Source: Galeopsis tetrahit
Taxonomy: Eukaryota > Streptophyta > Magnoliopsida > Lamiales > Lamiaceae
Direction: 5' to 3'
NCBI GenBank assembly: GCA_963675135.1
Contig: OY776130.1
Coordinates: 27,086,001-27,150,000, forward strand
DNA length: 64,000 nt
The notes under the pieces were generated by a model. It was given only the letters and a program-made list of their open reading frames with translations, did not search any database and was not told the origin of the DNA. A program made the position numbers and the translations under genes. Positions 21,121 through 32,037 of the stretch are shown here, piece by piece (positions within the stretch are counted from its first letter, which is position 1; every line of letters starts with the position of its first letter).

Positions 21121-23148
21121 ATTTAGCACATAGATTTTTTCATGGACCTTTATTTTACTTCAATTAATTTTTTTTTAATTTTTTCATTAAAAAATAATAC
21201 TCCAATAATTTTTTTAATTTTTATTTTTTTATTTTACTCCAATTGATATTTATATTTCTTTTTTAATATTATTTTTTAAATTTATTTTTATTCCTATTTA
21301 TTATTTGTGTTTTAAATGATAATTTTTTTTCATATACTTTCTTTTTATGCCGCAAATAATTATTCTAAAATTTTAAAGTTTAATAAAAAAAATTTAAAAT
21401 AATACTCCGTATTAATTATTTTTTTAAGTATTAAATAGATAATAATAATTTGTTTTAAAAAATAAAACTCTCATCACTTTCAACGGCAAGTGTTCAATTC
21501 TATTGGTATTGTTTTACTTTAATTAATTGGTGTATAATTTTCACCTTATCCTTTCAAAATTTTACTTCATTCTTTACAAATTTTACTTCGTTTTACATTG
21601 CTTAATTATTTTTTTCATTCGAACTTTCATTTTTTAATCACTTTGTTTTAGTTTTTTATGAATATAATTTTTAGTTTATAAGTGTTATGATAACAGTTTA
21701 TAAGTATTATAGTATATTATTAGTTAATATGTAGTACTGTACGTATTAGTTAATATACAATATAATATTAGTTTATATTGGTACAAGTTCTAATGTTTTC
21801 GAGTTTCGAGTTAACATACTTTATGGTACTAGTTCAAATATAGTATAATATTAGTTCACATATTGTATAGTATTACTTCACATACTCTATGGTACTAGTT
21901 CAAATATAATATAGTATAGTATTAATTCACATATTGTATAATATTAGTTCACATACTCTACGGTACTAGTTCAAATATAGTACTCCGTATAATATTAATT
22001 CACATATTGTATAATATTAGTTCATATATTAAATAATATTTTTATACCCACATTAATCCCTAGTACTATACAATATATTAACTAGTACTATACAATAGGC
22101 GTACTAATACTATATCGTATTTAAACTAATATTATACTTAACAAAAAATACATAACTTAACACATTCATAATTCCAGGCATACCATGCAAATTAATACAT
22201 CAATATTAAAAGATTGATATTAACTAACTAGTAAGAAGAACAAAAATGAAAATGAACACACTTAACACACAATTTAATTAATAGATACGATCACACTCAA
22301 TAAACATATAAATGTATCCACACGACGATGACCACAAAGAAAATAATAAAGTTGATGCAATATTATGCTGGTTTCTTCCCCAATTCTCCACTCATTTAAG
22401 TTTCTAAATATAACTTTATTTTTCAATTAGATTATGTTATTAATTAGTCTTAAAAAACTTGTAACAAATCAGATATCATTGTAGAAATATATAATGAATA
22501 CATAACAAAATAATCTTAGTTATTATAAATCAGATTAAAGTTATATAAATCAGATTAAAGCTAGAAAGTGAGCATGTCATATTCATACATTTATACCCAA
22601 ATTAGAAAAAAGTTGAATTTTTTAGTTTAGTTTTTTTTTTTCGATTTTTTTGTATTTTTTCCCCTAAATTTTGATCATTTTTTGAAAGAAAAAAAAAATT
22701 CAATTTTTTTTTATATTTTTTTTTTTTGAAAGTTATAAAAATAGAATAATATTTAACTTCGTGGTGATTCATTGGTGACTCGATAGTCGGTGTATAATTA
22801 TAATTTTAATGAGTTGTATTTTAATTTAATTGATAAAATGGTGATATAGTTTTTTAACATGTATTTTTCTTTTAAAAAAATTGGGGGTGAAGTTAATAAA
22901 AAAGAAGGTAAATAATTAATAAATTGGATTTAGTTACATGTAACTTGTACACATAAGTGCCTAAAAGAAGAGAGTGTGGACTTATTTAAAAAATGAGGGT
23001 AAATAGAAAATTGGATCAAGTTACACATAACTAGTACACATAAGTATTTGTCTTTTTTAATTAAGTTTCTTTTACAACATTTTAATTTAATTTCTGTTTT
23101 CCTTATCTTTCTTTCTAATTTCTACTTGTACTTCTTCATTACTTTTTT
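21121..23148. other. AT-rich intergenic region with degenerate repeats
   Basis: No gene seen. Between about 21780 and 22050, roughly 80-bp units alternate TAGTTCACATATTGTATA and GGTACTAGTTCAAATATA. The remainder is homopolymer-rich A/T sequence. Confidence 0.6.
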
Positions 23149-23188
23149 GGGCAATTCTTACGGTAGTCAAATTTTATAAAGTGGCTAC

Positions 23189-24781
23189 TGTTGGGAATAA
23201 AATGATTTTGATTTAGATACCAAAACCCATGATTGATGATGTTCAGATTAGTTGAGATACACTCAAGTGAGATCAGTTTTAATTGTCTTAGGATACTTGA
23301 GTAAGTAGAAATGCTTAAGTCTAAAATCTCAGAAATGTTGTGAGATTTTATAGTTCAGGATAGTTGTCCAAAGCTGAAATGTTAGGCAGCTTGATGAATG
23401 TTAAGTACTTTAGGTCAAACTTGCTGAATTTACAGGACAAGCTGACTGAGTGGACAACATGGCTGAAAAGATCAGGAGTGTGAAGGCAATGCTCATAAAT
23501 GCAAATGATCAGATCAATTGAAGTGCAAATGATCAAGAGCATTGAATGCTAGGCTCACAGAAGACACATTTATTGAAGCATTTATTAACATCCAGCCTGA
23601 ACTAAGCATTGAAGACTTGAGAGCATTAAAGATTGAAGAATTGAATTAATGTTGGAACATTCTAAGTTTGAAGCAGGAATGTTCAGGGGAGTTGTCCAAT
23701 CTGACCGTTGGTTGAGTGTAGATTCTGCCACAAATCAACCTTGGAAAATGTGCATATTTGGAATCTGACACAAGTCATCTCAGCCGCATTTTTCAGAAGT
23801 CAACATATTCATTAAAACAACCATTGAAAAAGCTTTTACACAGTGGATAAAAGGATGCCAAGCTTCATAACCGTTTCAATGGTGCTGCAAATAGACAAGT
23901 TTGAATTGCTATCCCTCCAACGGTTAGTTGTTCAAATTTGCCTATAAATACAGAAGTGATCAAAGGATTCAAAAATCCAACTACTTGCTATCAAACTATC
24001 ATCAAGCAATCAAAGGAAACCAAAGCTGATCTTCAGAATCCCAAGTTTCCTGATCACTTCAAATAGCTAAGCCAATCTTTGTAAACATCCAAAGCTTAGC
24101 ATTGAGATATCCTAAGCCTTTACACTGTTCTTATTGTAAAGGATATCTCTACTAGTTGGAACCAAACCTCAAACCCTTACCTCATTTAGTGAAGGAGTTA
24201 AGGACTGTTATTGTGAAACACAGTCTTAACTCAGAGAGATTGAGCACTAGGACTCAGATTATCCTAGGGATCAAAACACTAAGAGAGTGTTGTTGATCAG
24301 TGCACCTTGGCACTATAAAACAAGCTAATTCCATTGTTAAGGAATTATCCTGTTCAATCAGGGAAAGTGGATGTAAGAGCTTGAGTCTTTGAACCACTAT
24401 AAATTGTGTGCCATTTACTTACTGCGTTCATTATAGCACTTACATTCAATCATATTTCAAAGAGCTAAACTCAGTAAGTTAAGAAAAACTGTTTTGGACA
24501 AAGTCCCTGATCACTGTGTTTTTCAGAAATCAACTTGGAGTATTTCTTTGAGTAAAAGGCCAACCACATTCCGCACTTAGCAACTCTATTAGATATTTAG
24601 TCAACTGATCACTTAATAGTAATCAGTAGGACAAGTATCTATCAAAGTTCACAGTCAGGCTTGTTATGAGACAACCTTCCTGATAAGACCAAACTGTTTG
24701 AAAAGAAAAGAATTTGCATACACAAGTGCATCCCCCCCCCCCTCCCCATACACTTGTGTCATACTCCACCAAGGACCAACA
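23189..24781 (+). mobile_element. Solo LTR of a Sirevirus related to the 2275 element
   Basis: TGTTGGGAATAAAATG to CCAACA, 1593 bp, with TATAAATA at 23943-23950, the AAACAAGCTAATTCCATTG region, the CAGGGAAAGTGGATGTAAGA region and a poly-C tract at about 24732, all in the order seen in the full element's LTR but clearly diverged. The flanks are GCTAC and ACTAC, a 5-bp duplication with one mismatch. No internal sequence remains, so it arose by LTR-LTR recombination. Confidence 0.9.
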
Positions 24782-24979
24782 ACTACATAGTCACTTTGTC
24801 GAATCGGGCCACGTGGCGTCGTAAACGTCGTAACGACCTGCTACCTGTTATACATGTTTAAGTTAATTAAATTATTTTTTAAATTGTATTTTATTATTTA
24901 CTATATTACCCTTGTTTAATAAAAAATTAATTAGAATTTTAAAGAATTAAATTAATTTAAATAATAATTAAGAAAAGTC

Positions 24980-25267
24980 TAATTTCATTCCTTCATCATC
25001 TTCGACTTCAGATTTCCCATTCGTACACGCGCCTAGGGAACTTGCAGATTTCCCAGTCGTGAGATTCTCCATTGACAAGTTTTCGTGGTAGTAGTGCGTG
25101 AGAGTGATGAAAGGCTTCGGGGGCGACTGCCAGAGTGGGCGGAGGAAGTAGCTTATCTTCTGGCCATGGGAGTATATTCCGACGATGGTGGTTGGGATCA
25201 CGACGAATAGAAATAGAATTGCCCTGAAATCTAGGCCCAAGAAAGAACACCGAAATTTTGGCATCAT
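24980..25267 (-). pseudogene. GT17 glycosyltransferase gene fragment (N-terminus)
   Basis: From an ATG at 25267, the minus strand encodes a short cytosolic part, one hydrophobic segment (roughly residues 10-32, a type II signal anchor) and then H-G-Q-K-I-S-Y-F-L-R-P-L-W, S-P-P-K-P-F and H-Y-Y-H-E-N-L-S-M-E-N-L. This is the conserved start of plant beta-1,4-mannosyl-glycoprotein beta-1,4-N-acetylglucosaminyltransferase-like proteins of family GT17, which are Golgi membrane enzymes. After that the match shifts frame to a P-R-R-V-Y motif and then ends, so only about 95 residues of a protein of nearly 400 are present. It cannot be active. Confidence 0.72.
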
Positions 25268-25560
25268 TTGATCTTTCTGTATATTTTAATTAATTTAATA
25301 AATATAATAAATTATTTTATTGTATAAGGATAAAAATATAATTTTACAATAATATATTTTAATTAATTTAATAGAAAATACAAATTTATGACATATTACG
25401 ACACATACGATGAATACATACCGTAAAATATACAAAAGGTAACAGCTCATCAAATTTAAGCCTTTAGATTAGATTTTTAATGGCTTAGATTAACTGACTA
25501 AAATAGTCATTACGACACCTTACCACACTCTAACTACATGTAGGAGTTCCCTACTTATTT

Positions 25561-26007
25561 TTCAAACAATCCTTCAATCTTTTTCTATTTTTTTCTCTTT
25601 TACATCCTTTTAAATCAATTGCTTTTTTTTATTTCTATCTAACTTTTTCTTTTGTCACTTTTTTCTTCTTCTCTTTTTTCTAATTAATTTCTCTTTTTAC
25701 ATCCTTTTAGTTCTTTTTTTTCTTCCTAACCATATTTCTCGTCATTTCTTCGTTGTATTTTTTTTTCCACTTTTGTTCTATTTTTCTAATTAGTTTTTCT
25801 TTTACAACATTTTAGTTCAATTTCTTCTCTCTTTTTTCTTTCTATTTTTTCTTCACAGTCACTTTTTATTCTAATTTTTCTTTTACATCCTTTTGGTCCA
25901 ATATCTGATTTCCTTTTCTCCTTTCCAACTTTTTCTTCTGATCATTTCTCTATTAGTTTTTTTTTTAAACAATCCATCAATAATGTTATAAACAATAATT
26001 GATAATA
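25561..26007. other. Pyrimidine-rich low-complexity tract
   Basis: Repeated TTTTTCTT and CATCCTTTTAGTTC-like words; no gene seen. Confidence 0.6.
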
Positions 26008-27756
26008 GGCCAACACTCATATACACTAAATTGGATAGAGTTTTAACCAATCAGGGGTTCTTGGATCTTTGAGCTGGTGTTGAAGTTATGGCTCTCCCTC
26101 GTCTCATGTCAGACCATCACCCGTTGCTTCATACAGTTAGATCAGATTGAGTTCAGGTCAGACTTCCTTTCAAGTTTCTCAGTATGTTGTGTCAGCACGA
26201 CCTCTTTAGAACTGTTGTGGTTACTTCTTGAGCTCAGCCGATGGATCATCAGAATCCTATGGTCCGGATTATGTGGAAGTTGAAGAGACTCAAGTCTGCT
26301 CTGCGGGTTTGGAACAGTACGGTCTTCGGGAATGTGTCCACTCAGATAGAGACGGCCACTCGTTATCTTGCGGATATTCAGCATCGTATCAAGTTGGAGG
26401 GGGACTTGGAGGCCAACTTTGCGGAGGAGATTCAGGCTCAGGTTGATCTGAATTGGTTATTCTCTGCTAGGCAAGAATTCTACACACAAATGAATAATTT
26501 GCAGGGGTTGATTGATAGGGATAGGAACACTCGCTTCTTCCATATCTCCCAACGTATCAGGAACTCTAGGGGTAGCATTGCTTCGATGGTTATTGATGGG
26601 GCCCTCATCACGGACTTGGACAACATTAGTTCCCACGTAGTTGCCTACTACTCTTAGTTGTTCGCAGATGACCAGTCTGAGCCCTTTGATGCATCCATTT
26701 TTTATAGTTTTATGGACATTGTGGTGACAGCTGACCAGAACGACCTTATGTTCGGTGTTCCCTCGGCTGATGAGGTTCGTCGTGCAGTCTTTGGGATGGA
26801 TGCCTCGAGCGCTCTGGGACCGGATGGTTTTGGGGGATCCTTCATTCGTAGTTGCTGGGACATTGTGGATCAGGATGTGATCGTTGCTGTTAGACACTAC
26901 TTCACTGTCAAATTTCTGCCACCTGGGCTGAATTCGTGCTTCATGACCTTGATTCCTAAGATCGAGGAGGTCATTAGGGTGGAAGAGTTCAGAATGATTG
27001 TGATGGGTAACTTCATCTTCAAAGTCATGACCAGGGTCTTGCCATCGAGACTGGGTACTTTTATAAACAATTGTCTTTCTACATATCAATTTGGGTTTGT
27101 ACCGAGTAAGCGGATTCACACGTGTATCGCATTGGCTTCGGATGCCATTAACACTTTAGACTATCCGAGGATTTGTGGGTATATGGCGCTGAAAGTTGAC
27201 ATGATTAAGGCTTTCGACACGATCTCCTGCCAGTGTTTGGAGGCGGTTTTAGCTAAGATGGGTTTCAGTGCAGCCTTTGTTTCTATGGTCAGGGGAGTTC
27301 TAGACACGAATGGTTACTTTACTTGTACTAGGGGAGTCCATCAGGGTGATCCTTTTTCTCCCTTGTTGTTCTGTATCGCGGGGGAGGCTCTTGGGAGATG
27401 GATCGATTGGGAGACAGACAAAGGTAGACTTTAGCCCATTCGTAATGTCCCCTACTTTCTCTTCTACACGGATGACATCATGATATTCTTGCGGGTCACA
27501 AAGGCTAACGTCAGGAACCTACCTTCCATCTTACAGGGCTATGGGCGACTGTCGGGTCAGATCTACAATCCTCCGAAGTTTAGGGTGTTCTTTAGGAGAG
27601 CTGTTCCTCAGAGTATGCGTCGTCGGACGTTCAGGATTACTGACATTACTGAGGGCTCACTCCCCTTCACATGGGGGTTCCGATCTTTCGTGGCAGCCCC
27701 AGGAAAGCGCATTTACAGCTGGTTGCAAATGCTGTCATCGCTAAGTTTAGTAAATA
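26008..27756 (+). pseudogene. LINE (L1-type) ORF2 fragment: end of endonuclease to RT
   Basis: The start reads as the end of an AP-type endonuclease (K-L-D-R-V-L and S-D-H-H-P-L). One frame then runs from 26241 through RT, with in-frame TAG stops at 26655-26657 and 27432-27434. RT motifs visible are A-L-G-P-D-G-F, L-I-P-K, the K-V-D-M-I-K-A-F-D catalytic motif and G-V-H-Q-G-D-P-F-S-P-L. F-Y-T-D-D at 27462-27476 takes the place of the usual F/Y-A/V-D-D. Both ends are missing; a Stowaway MITE abuts the 3' end. Confidence 0.9.
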
Positions 27757-28065
27757 CTCCCTCCGTCCCCTACTTGATGACCCATTGTGCCAGTTTGGGT
27801 GTCCCTAACACATTACCTAAAATAGCAAAAACACTTATAAACAATCCCCTTAAAACATCACAATATTACAACAAATGTCCCTACTTTATTACACTAAAAA
27901 GTAATTTTATCACTATTTATAAAGTTGATCCTCAAAAAAATCACTATTTATAAAGTTGAAAAATTTTTACTACCCTTACTTTATCTTTCATAATACTAAT
28001 AAACAATTCATTCGTTAAAACCTGTGTCCAATTGTTTTGTGTCATCAAGTAAGGAACAGAGGAAG
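27757..28065. mobile_element. Stowaway MITE
   Basis: The ends are CTCCCTCCGTCCCCTACTTG and the inverse of a diverged copy (CTTCCTCTGTTCCTTACTTG), with a TA duplication at 27755-27756 and 28066-28067. The CTCCCTCCGTCCC end is the classic plant Stowaway (Tc1/mariner) terminus. It sits in or at the edge of the LINE remnant. Confidence 0.92.
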
Positions 28066-28158
28066 TAATAATTTGGCGGAATTTTGCAGTGTCAATTTCA
28101 ATCAAAAGAAAAAAAAAGTAAAAAGTTAATATTAACAATTTAATATAGACAAATTTTT

Positions 28159-28880
28159 GTATCCACTCAAGTACATCATGCACCTGAGTTGACAGTTGAC
28201 TTTTTTTTTTAATAATTTTTTTTCCTGAAAAGTGTAAGTTATTATATTGAAAAGTGCAACACAATTTTTAATGAAAAATGTAAGTCATTATAACTAAAAA
28301 GTTTAACACAATATTTAGTAAAAAAGTACAAGTCAATATAACTGAAAAGTGCAACAAATATCAATGAAAAGTGTAAGTTATTATAACTGAAAAGTGTAAG
28401 TTATATATTAATGAAAAGTGTAAGTTATTATAACTGAAAAGTGTAAGTTATTATAATTGAAAAGTGCAACACAATATTATTAAAAATTGCAAGTCAGTAT
28501 CACAATTTTTTAATGAAAAGTGTAAGTTATTATAACTGAAAAATGCAACACAATATTACTAAAAAGTGTAAGTCACTATAAATGAAAATATTATTGTAAA
28601 GTGTAAGACACTACAATTGAAAAATGCAACACCATATAACTAAAAGGTGCAATATAACATTATCAAAAACTGTAAGTTAATATAACTGAAAATATTATTG
28701 AAAAGTACAACACAAAAAAAAAAGTCAATCGACAATTGAAAAGTACAACATCATATAATTAAAAGGTGCAATATAACATTACCAAAAAAAATGTAGTTAA
28801 TATAAATAAAAATATTATTAAAAAGTATAAGTCAAGATCAATTTAGGTACATGGTGTATATGGTGTATTTAAGTACACAC
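28159..28880. repeat. Hairpin-ended GTGCAAC/GTGTAAG repeat family, copy 1
   Basis: The left end is GTATCCACTCAAGTACATCA and the right end the rough inverse (AAGTACACAC). Between them run about 20 degenerate units built from GAAAAGTGCAACAC and GAAAAGTGTAAGTTATTATAA words. The same interior occurs at 40587-41217, 56995-57778 and 62859-63360, and in condensed form at 32727-32947. There are no coding frames. The superfamily is not clear. Confidence 0.75.
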
Positions 28881-29146
28881 CAACTCTACCCTTTAATACA
28901 TTAAATTAAAGTTTGAAAAAATGTATACGGTCAAAGCTGCACACAAAACAATTCTCACTTCAAAATTAATTTTTGGCCCCACGTCTTGTACCATCTCCAT
29001 TTAAAAAAAGAATGAACGAAAATGGTATTTGTGTCCACCAATCTTAATTTGCCCACATACCAAATATTTGGACCTCCAATTTTTCTCTCCTAAATTGTAC
29101 CCACCTTCTATTCATATACCATACCTTGAATTGTGTGTGTACAATT

Positions 29147-29569
29147 TACGAGTATAAATAAGTTGAGTCAACTCGCAAGTTATTTGTATTCCACTTAAAA
29201 AAAAAAAAAAAAAATTAAAATCGAGTTGATCGAATTTCAAACTACTCGAATAGTTACCGAGTTCGAGCTCATAAATATTCGACTCGAAAGGTTCACGAGC
29301 CTAATCGAGCTTGAACGATATTTACTATTTTATCATTAATATACATGTAATCGAGCTCGGATTTATTTTAGAAAAAAAAATATGTTTTACAATTAATTTT
29401 AAAAATTATATAGGTAATCGAGTTGAGCCGAACTCGAGTTTATCAAGTCAAGCTTAATCGTTAAAAATTTTGACTTGATCGAGTCGAGTTTCGAACTTTG
29501 AATATAACAATCAAGTCGAATTTCGAGTTTAACACTATTCAGCTCAACTAAACTCATTTAGACACCTGA
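29147..29569. mobile_element. hAT-type MITE with CTCGA-rich body
   Basis: It is flanked by GTACAATT at 29139-29146 and GTACAAAT at 29570-29577 (7 of 8), as expected for hAT. The ends TACGAGTATAAATAAGTTGA and, inverted, TCAGGTGTCTAAATGAGTTT are related, and the body is rich in CGAGTT and CTCGA words. Confidence 0.65.
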
Positions 29570-29718
29570 GTACAAATTCATGTCACCTGAGATCTTCGAA
29601 CCAACTCCCAAGCCCAAAGTTAGTGAAAACTTGTTGAAGAAAATAAGTCTTCATTCTTCAAGCATGAAGCCAGCAACAACACTAGTGTAGCCATCTCACG
29701 AACCAAACCATCAGAAAA

Positions 29719-30040
29719 CCATGAATACTTCTATTATATATACCACTGGTTCCACTTTTCATTTTGGTCTGTCTTAATCAAATGTCCTTATTTCCTTAAT
29801 TGGTAAGATGTGTTTCCACATCCTATTAACTGTCACTCAATGTACCTACTATACATTTTATTGTTTGGAGTATTTTTATGCTTTTTTGGCATGGAATTTA
29901 AGAAAAAATAATAATGATTAGAATGTTGATCGATGAATAATTTTGTAAATTTTTATATATAAAATAAATAAAGTGATTGAATTGAGAGTTTGGTGGACTC
30001 AAAAGTAGTGACATAAAAGATAAATATGTACATATGTGTG
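29719..30040. repeat. 0.3-kb direct repeat, first copy
   Basis: Nearly identical to 31722-32037. It contains Stowaway-like interior sequence (GGCATGGAATTTAAGAAAAA). The two copies flank 1.7 kb of unrelated DNA. Confidence 0.9.
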
Positions 30041-30463
30041 CGCAAAAACTTGGCTGCAATATTGCATATATGCAATATGGCTTATTGGGCCAAAGCCCAT
30101 CAGCCCAGTCAAAAGTCAATGGCATTTTTTAATTAAATTAGTCAACCTTGTATCCATTAACCCGCACCAACCCGCACCGACCCACTTATGTTTTTGAATT
30201 TATATCCGAATTTTTGACCCGTTTTTCTATTTTCCGTACGCGGGTTTTTTTCCAACTTTTCGAATTCCTTTCTCTGCCATTCTCCAGTTTTTACACAGAC
30301 TTTTCTCTCTCACTCTCTCTCTTTCTCTCTTGGCGAACGGCGATTTGCGATTTCTTCGTGCCGAAGGTTTTTTTGTCTTTGTGTTTTCTTCGAGCGGTTT
30401 CTTCGACGGTTTTGTCACGGTTTCTCTCTAAGAAGTTGGTATCATCTATTTTAAAACTCTACG

Positions 30464-31196
30464 GTACGTTTTGATTTGTTCGTTTTGTGTTGTTCTTTTT
30501 ATTTATTGTGTATTTCATTTTTTTATGTAGATATCTTGTTAGTTTTTTGTTGTTTATATGTTTTTCTGGTGTTGTTTACCGATTTTTGTATTTTTTGCTT
30601 GTTTTTACTAGATTTTGTTAATGTTAGGGTTTTCTTTTTCTCGTTTACTTGTTATGTACTGTATTTTGTATGATTTTTTTAGTTATTTGTTGTTTTTATG
30701 CTTTGGGGAGTTGATTTACTGATTTTTTTGTTGATTTGTGAATATTTTTTGTTGTTTCTGTTTCTTTTTTCTTTGCATGTTGTTTTTCAAGTGTGTTAAT
30801 TCTATATTAGTATATTATTTTCTGGTTTATTGATGTAGTAAATGGTGTTTGTTTATGTAGTGTTTTTATTTTTTGTTTCTAGTAACACATTTACATATAT
30901 ACATGTATTAGAGTTTTATGTTTCTAGTAACACATTTACATATTTTTTGTGGTAGTATTAAGTTTTATGTTTCTAGTAGTTTATTATAAAGTTTCTGTAT
31001 ATGTAGTAAAATATTTTTATATATGTAGTAATGATATTTGGTTAATGTAGTAATACATTGTTATAAGTTCATTTTACTAGTTTCTGTTTAAGTAATAGTA
31101 TTTTTTACAAGTTTCTGTACATGTTGTGTTTTCAACTTATTGTTGTGGTTACACATTTGTTACACATGTATTAACAATTTTCTGTGTTTCTGTAGG
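30464..31196 (+). other. Probable T-rich intron in the leader of the mobile-domain gene
   Basis: ACG/GTACGT at 30463-30464 starts a T-rich stretch ending TTTCTGTAG at 31196, 19 bp before the ATG at 31216. Composition and borders fit a plant 5'-UTR intron. The inference depends on the downstream gene having been real. Confidence 0.45.
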
Positions 31197-31215
31197 TATA
31201 GTAACACATTTTTAA

Positions 31216-31705
31216 ATGGCAGACGATCAGTATAGATGCACTATGCTTCTATTGGAAGGTCCTCCTGTTCGATCATCTAAAAGGGCAAGGCCAATGAAAC
31301 CTAAGAAAGAAACTGTTGAGCCTAAGAAGAAAAAGGCTAAGCCTATTGAATCTGAATCTGATTCTGATGTTCAGTTTGTAAAACATGTTAGGCCGTTTAT
31401 TCCTCATGGTAATCCTTCTGGTCTTTTCGAGGTTATCAAAAATCTTACCCCTAAGCAAGTGCAGGATGTTAAGGACATTGGTTTTGGGGGTTGTTGAATC
31501 TGAAGCTTACAAGAATAATTGTAATGATATGTTGAATTGGCTGGTTAAAAACTTTAACCACAGTAGTTGGATGTTATCTCTTGGTAGATCACGTAGTGTT
31601 CTTTTAAGTCCTAATGATGTTTATGATATCTTTATGCTCCCTCGTTGTGGTGAATATGAGGTTTCAAGTTATTTGCGTTGTGATGAAAATGTTGGTCTGT
31701 CTTAA
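31216..31705 (+). pseudogene. Plant transposon-associated mobile-domain gene fragment
   Basis: From the ATG the protein begins with a basic linker (K-K-K-K-A-K) and an acidic Ser/Asp stretch. It then reads L-T-P-K-Q-V-x-D-V-K-D-I-G-F-G-G and, one frame further on, W-L-V-K-N-F and S-P-N-D-V-Y-D-I-F-M-L-P-R. That arrangement is typical of the N-terminal domain of plant genes found in Mutator-like elements, often fused to Ulp1-like proteases. The frame changes in the G-run near 31486, consistent with loss of one base, and the sequence breaks off into the second 0.3-kb repeat at about 31690. No protease part is present. Confidence 0.6.
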
Positions 31706-31721
31706 TCAAATGTCACTGGTT

Positions 31722-32037
31722 CCATGAATACTTCTATTATATATATCACTGGTTCCACTTTTCATTTTGGTCTGTCTTAATCAAATGTCCTTATTTTCTT
31801 AATTGGTAAGATGTGTTTCCACATCCTATTAACTGTCACTCAATTTACCTACTATACATTTTATTGTTTGGAGTATTTTATGTTTTTTTGGCATGGAATT
31901 TAAGAAAAAATATAATGATTAGAATGTTGATGAATAATTTTATAAATTTTTATATATAAAATAAATAAAGTAATTGAATTGAGAGTTTGGTGGACCCAAA
32001 AGTAGTGACATAAAAGATAAATATGTACATATGTGTG
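31722..32037. repeat. 0.3-kb direct repeat, second copy
   Basis: Matches 29719-30040 almost throughout. The 21-bp GGTCTGTCTTAATCAAATGT segment also occurs just before it at 31694, so the junction contains an extra short copy. The sequence after 32037 (GGGTAAATATTG) continues the ancestral locus. Confidence 0.9.

Larger units (their letters stand above)
23149..25551. mobile_element. Mutator-like element carrying a host gene fragment (Pack-MULE candidate)
   Basis: A 9-bp flanking duplication, TACTTTTTT at 23140-23148 and TACTTATTT at 25552-25560 (8 of 9), bounds a segment that begins GGGCAATTCTTACGGTAGT and ends with the rough inverse (reverse complement GGGAACTCCTACATGTAGT). Nine-bp duplications are the mark of Mutator-like elements. 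Without the solo LTR the element is about 0.8 kb. It contains a fragment of a GT17 glycosyltransferase gene and no transposase. The terminal repeats are weak, so the call rests on duplication, end symmetry and gene capture together. Confidence 0.55.

Noticed and set aside
28159..28880. A CRISPR-like array from the repeated GTGCAAC/GTGTAAG words
   Set aside because: The units are degenerate, abut each other without unique spacers, and lie in a plant nuclear genome.
30476..30673. A small hydrophobic protein
   Set aside because: T-rich DNA always reads as Phe/Leu/Val; the stretch fits an intron better.
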